64,000 nt of DNA from Ochromonas danica. Taxonomy: Eukaryota; Sar; Chrysophyceae; Chromulinales; Chromulinaceae. The stretch lies in assembly GCA_015146655.1 (NCBI GenBank), contig VKHL01000078.1, positions 10,231 through 74,230 on the forward strand, in the 5' to 3' direction. The notes beneath the pieces are model-generated. The model worked only from the letters and a program-made list of their open reading frames with translations. It was not told where the DNA came from and ran no database searches. Below are positions 1 to 9,152 of this stretch, one piece after another (positions within the stretch are counted from its first letter, which is position 1; every line of letters starts with the position of its first letter). The translations under genes were made by a program, and so were the position numbers.

Positions 1-1572
1 CATCATTATCTCATATACTACTAACACACACCTACTACCTCACACTGTCATACTACACTGTATACCTCCTCTACCTCATCACATATACCTTATCACCTAC
101 TAACTACTACTACCACTACTACCAGATATTCTTCGTCACATCTCATATCATACACAAACAACTACAATCATCATGTTTTGTCTCAGATATACCTTATCAG
201 CTTCGTTAACATCAACTCGACTATCAGACATCAACAACTTGACCACTTCTACCTGACCGTCCCTACATGCAAGATTGAAGGGTGTCCAACCCTCCTGTTG
301 TACAATACACACACTCATGAACATTAGAGTAGTACAGCAAAGTAAACATATATCACTATTATTAATATGAGAACACACCATACACAACCAAATACATCAA
401 CAATATTACCTTTCTGACACCCTATAATACCCCATCATCTCATATCATACACAAGCAACTACAATCATCATGTACTGTCTCAGATATACCTTATCGGCTT
501 TGTTCACATTGACTCGGCTACCCAACATCAACAACTTGACAACTGCCACCTGACCGTCCCTACAGGCAAGATTGAAGGGAGTCCAACCATCCTGTTGTTC
601 GAGCACACACACACAGTTATTATTAGACAGAAATGACAATATCATCATTATAATAGCACTCCAAACACCAAAAACCTACAAAACAGCATAACCTCTTCTA
701 CCTCACTCTCACTAACTACACCTACATCATTATCTCATATACTACATCTTATATCATACACAAACAATTACAATCATCATGTACTGTCTCAAATATACCT
801 GATCAGCTTTGTTCACATCCACTCGACTATCCAACATCAGCAGCTTGACCACTTCCACTTGACCGTTTTTACAGGCGAGATTAAAGGGCGTCCAACCATC
901 CTGTTGTTCAAACACACACACAGTCATTAAAAGACAGAAATGACAATATCACCATTATAATAGCACTCCATACACCAAACAAACTATCCCCATTCCCATT
1001 CCCTACATAATAGCTTACCCTCTTCTACCTCACTCTCACTAACTACACCTACATCATTATCTCATATTCTATCACCTCATCATATATACCTTATCACCTA
1101 CTAACTACTACTACCAGATATTCTTCGTCGCATCTCATATCATATTGTACACAAACAACTACAATCATCATGTACTGTCTCAGATATACCTTATCAGCTT
1201 CGTTAACATCAACTCGACTATCCGACATCAACAACTTAACAACATCCACCTGGCCCTCCACACAGGCAAGATTGAAGGGAGTCCAACCCTCCTGTTATAA
1301 AAACACACACAGACGTGACTTAGAGTGAAGCAAAGCAACTACATAACAATACCATAAGAACTCCATACACAAACAACAACATCAACAACAACTACAAAAA
1401 TACCATTCCAATTCCTGCTACCTCAATAATAGCATACCCTCTTCTACCCCACTCTCACTAACTACTCCTACATCATTATCTCATATACTACTAACACACA
1501 CCTACTACCTCACACTGTCATACTACACTGTATACCTCCTCTACCTCATCTCATATACCTTATCACCTACTA

Positions 1573-1645
<73 letters not shown>

Positions 1646-1700
1646 ATACCAGATATTCTTCGTCACATCTCATATCATATCATACACAAACAACTACAAT
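1..1700. repeat. Tandemly duplicated exon-intron units of the ankyrin gene
   Basis: The introns between the ankyrin exons share blocks as well as the exons. Bases 1-80 recur almost unchanged at 1471-1550, and the block ending in the donor-side sequence (TACACAAACAACTACAATC, then the exon end) recurs before each exon and once without an exon near 1690-1720. Exon starts are 297, 309, 391 and 635 bp apart, so units grew by duplication of exon plus intron with later length change. Confidence 0.75.
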
Positions 1701-2339
1701 CATCATGTACTGTGTCAGATATACCTTATCACCTAACAACTACTACTACCAGATATTCTTCGTCACATCTCATATCATATCGTACACAAACAACTACAAT
1801 CATCATGTACTGTCTCAGATATACCTTATCAGCTCTGGTCACGTCGACTCGACTATTGAAGGGAGTCCATTTACTCAGAAGAAGACTAATTATAATACCC
1901 GTAGCAACTACAATAATCCATCTCCAAGATGTGGTAAGACGTACTACATTGATCCATCGTCTTCTTAATGGATGCTAGAAGATTAAAACAGAGAAAAAGA
2001 GCAAGGTTTAGGTAGGAATCATAATCCATGGTGGTGTAGTAGTTGTGGGACAGGCAGCAGCAGGGTTCTATCACAGTCAATCTTATCACTACACTCGATA
2101 GCATCACGCCACATACACTGCGGTGGACTCAAGAGTACTTGCAAGCATTGTTTCACACTTACCACTTCCCGCTCCGCCACATTCTCTGGGGTGCCCTCAA
2201 AAATTGAGTGCGTCAACTCTTCTGCTAAAGCCAAGACAAAGACGTAAAAAAAATTCACGATCATATACAACAAGAAAATAAGAAATTCCAAAATGACATG
2301 GAGCTCTTCCAATATGTTATTCATCAATCCTCGCAGCAT
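1..2339 (-). CDS. Ankyrin-repeat protein, partial, one repeat per exon
   Basis: Four exons of exactly 102 bp (193-294, 490-591, 799-900, 1190-1291), each coding one 34-residue ankyrin repeat of the form GWTPFNLAC..GQV.VVKLLM..SRV.VN.AD. Each is preceded by a CAG acceptor and followed by a GTATAT donor, so all introns are phase 0. A shortened relic of a fifth repeat lies at about 1825-1870 and keeps the same donor. A likely first exon is 2163-2339: 59 codons from ATG, with a strongly hydrophobic stretch (residues 15-40, a possible membrane anchor), then EELTHSIFEGTPENVAE, which looks like an ankyrin first helix, ending at a GTAAGT donor that is also phase 0. The 3' end lies beyond base 1. Ankyrin repeats bind proteins; the partner is unknown. 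The repeat exons are certain by sequence; the first exon and the gene's continuity across the relic are inference. Confidence 0.65.
1573..1645. repeat. (CTA)n microsatellite in an ankyrin intron
   Basis: About 24 near-perfect copies of the trinucleotide CTA, inside the longest intron of the ankyrin gene. Shorter runs of the same trinucleotide occur near 105-120 and 1100-1115. Confidence 0.9.
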
Positions 2340-2685
2340 GGCAGGATTCTCCAAGGAAGAGATCTGGAGATGTCAACAATCCTGTTTTGAAGCAAATCAG
2401 TGAATTTCAAGCACGATGTGTCAAAAGTCGTCAAAAGTGGTAAAAGGCAAAAAACGCGCCACGTTTTTGCAGTTTTGTTGTTTTGTTTTCCAGGTTTTGT
2501 TTTGTTTTGTTTTGTGCCTAGGATTCAAAACGGCAGGATTTCTTCCAATCACAACTGTTTCAGAGCCATCTTTGTTCATGGTACGAGTCATATTCCTTCT
2601 AGAAATCCAAAGCAGCAAAGAGTGAATGTCAACAATGCATGTGAGGGAAGTTATGCTGAGGACTGTCAGTTTTCCTGGATCTAGT

Positions 2686-3621
2686 CTATGCTTTGAAGCA
2701 GTAGGCTCTGAATTGAGAAGATGGACTCCTTCTAGCTCTTACATGCCAGAAATAGGGTAGTTTAGTTGAGGGGATGAGCTGAAAGGAGTTAAATTCAGTC
2801 AAGGTGAGCAGTTTACATATCAACCTGCTACTACTTCTTGGAATGAGAGAACTCCTGATGTTTCCTACAGAAATTTTTGCAGGTAGGGCAAACCATGAAG
2901 TGGCAATCTTTCTCTGGACCGTGAAGTCAATTGGGTAGTGACTCCTTGTCCCCTGGAACAGCAGGTCCTGGTCCTCCCTTGGGTTGCGAAGAGCTGGAAG
3001 GAGCACCAACTTCTTCTGAGGGACCTGTATGGACTTCTTTTGGAGTCTTGCGCTTTCTTGAAGCCGTCTTTTTAGCACAGTCAAGCCTGTTTAGTCGTCA
3101 TTTCTCTTGACTTTTCTTGTCCTCTACGAATGCATTTTTGGATGATTTAATCATTGCATATTGCCTGCTGCTGATGGCCATCACGTTGAGATGCTTTCCT
3201 GCCGACCGAGGCACCCAATTACTCGTTCTTGTCGTTTTTGCCGTTCATAACTGCTTCAAACTCTTTATCTGGAATGTAGCCTTTCTCTGCCCCAATCAAC
3301 TAGTCAGTAGGGGGGTCAACTGTGCCATGGCCTGGTCTGCTCTGCTCGTAACTGCTGATCCAAGCTCTTGAAGAACGGGTTCTTCGACAACAGAGTTTCT
3401 GCATCAACCGAATATATCCCTGCTTCCTTTAATCCGCTTCTAACAGCATCTTGATTATAGGATTTGAGGTTTGACTTGACATTGAGACATCTTGGATGTC
3501 CCATAGGCATGTTTCCGTCACTGCAATGTTTTCCAATGTCCTCGATTGCCCTGCCGTCGTCATGCGATTGATTGCTTATTACTAATGCGTGTCGGATGAT
3601 TGCTTGGATTGAATTTAACAC
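2686..3621 (-). pseudogene. Possible decayed DNA-transposase-like fragment
   Basis: The minus strand between these points keeps open stretches in more than one frame. The part at 3316-3621 contains NQDAVRSGLKEAGIYSVDAE, which resembles the C-terminal 'xxAFxxxGIYPxxPxxx' element common after the DDE domain in pogo/Jerky-like DNA transposases. Downstream, a basic Ser/Pro-rich stretch and a CxxCxxxC-like segment follow in another frame. No DDE core, terminal repeats or target duplications were found. The remaining sequence from 2340 to 3640 shows no gene. The call rests on one weak motif and could be chance. Confidence 0.2.
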
Positions 3622-3898
3622 AGCCGGCCAAAACCAAATTTAAAGGAAATACTTAACAAATTTGAGGAAATGCTTATGTCGAAAGGGTGGTCATGGTAAA
3701 AATGGGGATAACATGTTAAAACATGTTTTGCCAGAGGGTGAAGTGAAAGGATTCTCATAGGCAAATTTCCACGATTTCTCATTGTGCCACCGGCATTGTC
3801 AGTATCTTTTCATTTGATGTCTTTGCCATCATTCTTTTTTTCAGTTTTGGAACTCTAACTTCTCTATCCTTCTAACTAGAATATCTGTGAAAGATACG

Positions 3899-5629
3899 AT
3901 GTTTTTCATTTTAACTATTGCCTTAGGAATAGGAGCAGCAGCTGTCATTCCTGTCTTGAGATCTCTCATCACTTCCGATTGGAATGTTCATCGTCCTGAG
4001 GCTGACACAGACTTACCCACCCTCGAGGAATTCCCAGCTGAGCGCTATAAAGATCATCTTCGCTTAGGAAAGATGATCCAAGTAATTTATGATATTTTTA
4101 ATAATAATGGGAAGAGTGAGTTGTATGGGAATACCATCCTTGTCACAGAGGACAATCTGAAGCGACTAGTGGAGGAGACCTTCCCAGGTTATAAATTTGA
4201 ACGTAGATTACGTACGATCATTCGTGTGCAAAATGATGAAGATGCTACTTCCTTCATGGGGTATATCCTCACGAAGACCTTACCCAATGGTAAGAGTGAG
4301 GTAGTCATAGCCTATCGTGGTACAGTGACCACAAAGGAATGGCTTGAAGATGCCTCTACCTTTGCTACGGTATGGAATTCAAAAGGTGGTATTGATTGTG
4401 ATGAGTGTATCACACCTCAATTCTCTTTGAATGACTATCTACAAATGATGCTTCCTAAGAAGATCTACCAATGCTTACCATTCACTAAGAATGATCCTAT
4501 TAAGTTACATAATGGTTTTAAGAGAATGTATGTGAATGATCGTGATGTCCGTGAGCTGTCGGATGTAGAGATTGAGAACGTACTTCGCAAACTGAAATCA
4601 AAAAAGGATTTAACTGTCGAAGAATTCAAAGTGCTACCAGTGGAAGAGCGACGTAATATCATTACTTACGATGTTAATCACGGTGTATTAAAAGGTCTTC
4701 GAACTCGGCTTGATGTATGCGAGTTGTCAGATGTAGAGATTGAGAAAGTACTTCTCAAAGTGAGAGAAAGAAAGGGTTTAACTATCGAACAATTCAAAGC
4801 GCATTCTGTGGAAGAGCGACATGATATCGTAACTTACGATGCAGGGCACGGCGTGTTACAAGGTCCTCAAACTCGCTGCCGAGCTCTTCTCGATGACCTT
4901 TTGAAGACACATAACTTAGAGAAGGTGACTGTGACAGGCCACAGTCTTGGCGCTTCTTTGGCTATCATCACTGCATTGGATCTGGCCCAATACTTGTCAT
5001 CCAAACCTGAAAAGGATCGTGTAAAAGTAGAAGCGGTCACGTTTGCCTGTCCAAAGGTTGGGAATTATCGTTTTCTGGATGCCTTGGAGAAGGCTGGAGT
5101 AAGACATTATCATCATCATGTGCGTGGTGACTTCATTCCATTCACAGGCTTTTTCAGCAATTTCCGCAAAGAAGAGGGTGGATTATACCAACCATTTCGC
5201 TATGGTAAGGAGATGCCATTCCTTCATGCCAAGTATCGTCGCCCGAAGCTCTTCGTGGTGACTCTGTTGGTTTCTACACTTGCCAGAAAGACAGAGTACT
5301 TGGGTGTCTATCACAGCCTGGATGTAATCTTACATAATCTCTGCCATAATGAGCGTCTTGAGGGTAATGAGATTCCGAGAAGCATTGCCTTCGTGAATCG
5401 TGGCGGTGATTTTTTAGACAGTAAGTACAGCCCCGAGACGAAGAACATTCCTCCCTATTGGTTCACCGGGTTGGCTAATCGAGGCATGCATATGCGTGAC
5501 AATGGGGAAATTGGTGAGATAACTTCAGAAGAGTTGAAGGCTGACAAATCTGGCCAATTACAACGTCGTCTGGATGCTTTTATTGATTTGTATGCTGAAC
5601 TCAGTCGTAATGAAGGGAAGAAGAACTGA
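3899..5629 (+). CDS. Class 3 lipase (lipase A, 576 aa)
   Basis: An alpha/beta-hydrolase of the fungal lipase-like class 3 family (Pfam Lipase_3 type), expected to hydrolyse acylglycerols or related esters. The nucleophile elbow GHSLGAS puts the catalytic serine at Ser349; RGDF gives a candidate Asp411 and VYHSLD a candidate His472, in the family's order. The N-terminus (MFFILTIALGIGAAAVIPVL) is a signal peptide or membrane anchor. ATG 3899 was chosen because it aligns with the start of its partner at 24481-26040; the frame is open a little further upstream without an ATG. Unlike the partner, it carries a 56-residue tandem duplication (units 219-274 and 275-330, each starting ELSDVEIE) just before the catalytic elbow region. 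The gene lies in the left arm of the inverted duplication and converges on LRR gene A. Confidence 0.9.
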   Translation: MFFILTIALGIGAAAVIPVLRSLITSDWNVHRPEADTDLPTLEEFPAERYKDHLRLGKMIQVIYDIFNNNGKSELYGNTILVTEDNLKRLVEETFPGYKFERRLRTIIRVQNDEDATSFMGYILTKTLPNGKSEVVIAYRGTVTTKEWLEDASTFATVWNSKGGIDCDECITPQFSLNDYLQMMLPKKIYQCLPFTKNDPIKLHNGFKRMYVNDRDVRELSDVEIENVLRKLKSKKDLTVEEFKVLPVEERRNIITYDVNHGVLKGLRTRLDVCELSDVEIEKVLLKVRERKGLTIEQFKAHSVEERHDIVTYDAGHGVLQGPQTRCRALLDDLLKTHNLEKVTVTGHSLGASLAIITALDLAQYLSSKPEKDRVKVEAVTFACPKVGNYRFLDALEKAGVRHYHHHVRGDFIPFTGFFSNFRKEEGGLYQPFRYGKEMPFLHAKYRRPKLFVVTLLVSTLARKTEYLGVYHSLDVILHNLCHNERLEGNEIPRSIAFVNRGGDFLDSKYSPETKNIPPYWFTGLANRGMHMRDNGEIGEITSEELKADKSGQLQRRLDAFIDLYAELSRNEGKKN

Positions 5630-6896
5630 TCAATAATAAGCCTCCTCCCATGATGTTCGTTAATGAAGTGTTGTGTTCGATAAAAAGTGAAGAAAAACTC
5701 TCAAATTCATAAAAAGTATTGTGGTGTAGATAAGTTAAGCGTATTGTATAATGGATGTTGGTCATGGGCGATTCTATAGTTAGTTTTGCATATGAAATTA
5801 ATAAGTAGTGGTGGTGTGATATGATGGTTGTTTTGTCATGGATGGTACAATTCATTGGCAGATATTTGTGTTCCGCTGGGACCAGAACTTTCTTGTTAGG
5901 ATAGCTTACCCTATACAGATATAACCCTTTTGTATCATTTGCATCTATGAATGCATTGCTCTTCCACTGAGGAGGTGGTAACTGCTAGAGTGATTGCCAA
6001 TATGTGCAATATCTCTTTAGTGACCAATAACTTTTATTATGAGACCTATGTTACTCATTATGATAAGTTCTTTTATTTATATATAGATATAATGTTTCCT
6101 TTCTTCTTATCAATACTACCATTGTATCCTTCTATTGCTGCTGTGTCCTTGTCTTCCTCCACCATGCAATAGCTATGTTATTTGTATATTATTATCGTAG
6201 CCTGCTGGCTTAATATGTGTATTGCTCTTCTTGTAACTCTATGTTAAGGAATTTCTTTGTGGTGAAATGCAGCAACACTGCTAATCCAAGGCAGTCTTGC
6301 CATTTCAAATTGTTGTTTCTTACAGCTGTCCTACACACAGTGCAAGAGATTTCTCTTTTGAAACCACTTTTCCGCACGACATTTCGGGGGTTTGGCGCGA
6401 AAGTGATATGTGAAGGGTTTTCACCTTTTGTTTTTCATAATGTTGTCGATACGAAGTCTCGCCAAAGTGCAAAACCTGGAAAAGCACTGCCCTCTGCTGT
6501 CTTCTTCTTCTGCACTTTGCACTTCAGAACTGATTTTTGGGTCAAATCAGAGTATTGCACTTTTGGCCATACTGTGCTGTTTCGATGTGTAGTCTAGGAC
6601 CGCTTCTGTTATTGATTCAACCAACAATCAATGATGACTATCAAAAGAAACATCTTTGATGAAGACATGAAACCTAAATTAGCATTAGCTAATATGCTCC
6701 TGGTCCAAATAAAACTAATATGTCTAAGTTTGTTCATTTATACTCTCTCAGGAGAGTAAGTAGTGGAGGTAGTAGATTATTAACTCTCCTCTGCACAGGG
6801 AAACTCCCTAATGCACAATCAGGAAAAGGCACCCTTGAAGCGTCAACCAATCAACGACTACACTATGTCAATTGGTAGACATCATAGACATTATTA
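5630..6896. other. Intergenic DNA between convergent lipase A and LRR A
   Basis: No gene is supported. This is the shared tail-to-tail spacer of the inverted duplication; its counterpart is 23230-24480. The first 200 bp after the lipase stop are nearly identical in the two arms. The right copy has about 110 bp (near 23587-23700) that the left lacks beside the shared GTCGATACGAAG motif (left about 6443). Confidence 0.7.
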
Positions 6897-8816
6897 TCAC
6901 CCAAATGATTCTCCTTCTTCTCCTTGGATAAGATAATAAGTTCTATTACTGCCTTTCTTCTTCAAGATGGTAAAGGGATGATTATGAGTATATTTCTTCT
7001 GTTCTGATATTTGTAAAGTACTCCCATTTCGAAATACTATCTGTCCACTTGTCAAATCCTTTGGCCAACGATATCTTTTGTCATGAAGAAACCTTTCCAT
7101 GACATCAAAATGAATAGCGTGAACATGTGAGAAGGTAAACTTCGTCAATAAAGGTAGTCTCATCACTGCTTGAAGACTAGCCACTCCTGCATAAGGAAGA
7201 TTGACATGCATCAGATCTTTGCATGTAGTGAGTACTTTACTTAGCTTTTCATCACTAAATAATGGAAAATATCGTGCAAATGATAAGGACAAGATTAGTA
7301 GATTTTTCCCACATGGTATGATGCTGAGCAATGCCTCGTCAGACAAGCTACAATCATAGTCTTCATTAGAGATAGTCAATCCTGTCAAATTATAGCACTC
7401 TTCCATTATATAAGAGAACAGATCATCTGTAATACTTGGGCAGCAGCATGACAAGATTGTTAATAGAGGTCCTAATTCATCAATAATCAAGCGGACTTTA
7501 GACTCATCCAATATACAGTTAGGTAGATAAACTGCAATCAAATAAGATTTCTTCATAAAGTGTTCATGCAAGAATAAAATACTATCCTGTGGGGAAAATG
7601 ACCAACCGTAATATCTAAAGTACACAATTGATTCCCTTCCGTGGAAGGTGGCGCTAAGACTAACATCCGAAGTACGAAAATCCGTGAGCTTTGGATAAGA
7701 ACGAAAGATCTCTGATAGAAAATCGAAGCTTATGGATAACTGCTCTTGCTCCTCCTCCTCCTCCTCCTCTTCATCATCATCGTCATCATCGTCTTGTATT
7801 GGTATCAACTCAAGAGAGGATAACGAAGGACACAGATTGAATATTGATTTTATTAAATCTCTTGTCACACGAATCTCTTTTTTACAGAGATTAAAAAGAC
7901 GTAATCTCTCTAATTCTTTACCAAAGGATGTGAGATAAGAAATTAACAAGTCCTTAACATCACTACTTTGGCTATTATCACCAACACTTAAACACAACTC
8001 GTGTAAAGTTAGAGAAGAGTTATTAACAATAGTTAACATATTATGAAGAGTAAACTCACACTCTTCCATAATAGACAGTTCTTTTAAAGTTGATCGATAA
8101 TTAGATAGGAAGTGAATAATGCCATCATCATCATCTGTTACAGGCATTTTAACAAATTCCATGGAAGTTACTCCTTTAACATGACTTGCTATAACATTGA
8201 ATAGAAACGTATCTGTCAGATAGTATAATCCTTTAAGATGGATACAATGATCTAAGAAGTGTCCTAGTTGCTGGCTTAATCTGTTGTTATCATCCTTTCC
8301 TTCTACCTCTTCTTCTTCTTTAGTGTTTTCATTTGTTATTCTTCTACTACTATTACTAACGCCAAGAATTAAATTTTGAATTTGATCACACAGACCTTCA
8401 TCTACTAACCATAGAAGGTCTTCTTCTATTTTTGTCAGATCTAATAAGATAGTGCGAGAAATAATATGTCTTAATTGACACCATCTATAGTAGGAGGAGG
8501 ACAGTATGCCACCAATTACTTCCTCATTCAAAGGGACTGGAAAGCGGATACCCGCTACTATAGACAGCCAGACTGGACGGCAGCTGCCTAGACAGGCATG
8601 ATCCATATTGACAATGTCTCTCCACTCTAACCACTCTTCCAGAAGAGAGTGTAGGATATCATAGGATAAATCCAATAGGAGTGCTGGGTGAGTATTTCCT
8701 ATTATCACTATATTGTCAATATCATTGTTGACATGTCTTGTCTTCTTCTTATTCTTCTTATTCTTCCTCATCTTCTCTTCTTCAATTCTCTGTGAGTGAA
8801 GAGGATTGATTTTCAT
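6897..8816 (-). CDS. F-box-like/LRR protein A (639 aa)
   Basis: A basic N-terminus (KNKKNKKKTRH) is followed by an F-box-like segment (LSYDILHSLLEEWLEWRDIV..DHACL), an acidic low-complexity tract (poly-Asp then poly-Glu, coded by GAT and GAG runs near 7750-7795) and about ten irregular leucine-rich repeats with motifs such as CPSLSSLEL, YNLTGLTIS and LSDEALLSI. F-box/LRR proteins usually serve as substrate receptors of SCF ubiquitin ligases; that role is inferred from the family, not shown. The start ATG 8814-8816 exists only in this arm; an internal ATG 15 codons later matches the only start available to the partner at 21355. The first 390 or so residues are identical to the partner; the rest is roughly three-quarters identical. 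No intron is needed. Confidence 0.85.
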   Translation of the reverse strand: MKINPLHSQRIEEEKMRKNKKNKKKTRHVNNDIDNIVIIGNTHPALLLDLSYDILHSLLEEWLEWRDIVNMDHACLGSCRPVWLSIVAGIRFPVPLNEEVIGGILSSSYYRWCQLRHIISRTILLDLTKIEEDLLWLVDEGLCDQIQNLILGVSNSSRRITNENTKEEEEVEGKDDNNRLSQQLGHFLDHCIHLKGLYYLTDTFLFNVIASHVKGVTSMEFVKMPVTDDDDGIIHFLSNYRSTLKELSIMEECEFTLHNMLTIVNNSSLTLHELCLSVGDNSQSSDVKDLLISYLTSFGKELERLRLFNLCKKEIRVTRDLIKSIFNLCPSLSSLELIPIQDDDDDDDEEEEEEEEQEQLSISFDFLSEIFRSYPKLTDFRTSDVSLSATFHGRESIVYFRYYGWSFSPQDSILFLHEHFMKKSYLIAVYLPNCILDESKVRLIIDELGPLLTILSCCCPSITDDLFSYIMEECYNLTGLTISNEDYDCSLSDEALLSIIPCGKNLLILSLSFARYFPLFSDEKLSKVLTTCKDLMHVNLPYAGVASLQAVMRLPLLTKFTFSHVHAIHFDVMERFLHDKRYRWPKDLTSGQIVFRNGSTLQISEQKKYTHNHPFTILKKKGSNRTYYLIQGEEGESFG

Positions 8817-9152
8817 GGGGCGTCAAAACTGGGCAAAAACAATAGAATATTGACATGTTAAAACATGTTTTACCATGGGGTGATGTCAGTTGGAGGAGTC
8901 TGCTGGGAGACTGGCTTTCTGTCCTTTTCTCTCTATACTGTTCCAGTTTTCCCACCCTCCACACAGTGCAAGAGTGGAAGAGTGGAACAGTTGTGTGCTC
9001 TGCTGTATGATGTGCACTGTGTGTTCCAGTGGTGTGCGCAAAGGAGATGATCGATGAGAAGAGAAGAAGAGTGACTGTTTAGATTGCACAACACCCACTA
9101 GATTACAGTAGATGAAGACCTTCACCATACTGTAAAGACATTCACTATCATC
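8817..9152. other. Intergenic, with a copy of the arm-end repeat
   Basis: No gene is supported. Bases 8850-8885 hold ACATGTTAAAACATGTTTT followed by a CCATGGGGTGA-like run. The same motif lies in the same orientation near 3711-3745 and inverted near 26167-26200, that is, at the outer ends of both duplication arms. The rest is the likely divergent promoter of LRR A (-) and the glycosyltransferase (+). Confidence 0.6.

Larger units (their letters stand above)
3640..8811 (+). repeat. Left arm of a 5-kb inverted duplication
   Basis: This segment matches the reverse complement of 21315-26265. It holds lipase A (+) and LRR gene A (-) tail to tail, with the intergenic DNA between them. Homology starts near the GGAAAT.CTTAAC motif at about 3640 and stops within the start codon region of LRR gene A (8811). 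Identity is uneven: the LRR 5' half is identical in both arms, the intergenic flanks are nearly so, and the middle of the lipase and the LRR 3' half are clearly diverged. Confidence 0.93.

Noticed and set aside
3887-3898. Four extra codons before lipase A
   Set aside because: They need a GTG start; the ATG at 3899 matches the start of lipase B.
7732-7938. Poly-Ser open frame opposite LRR gene A (and at 22188-22394 opposite B)
   Set aside because: It is the complement of the poly-Asp/poly-Glu tract of the LRR genes.
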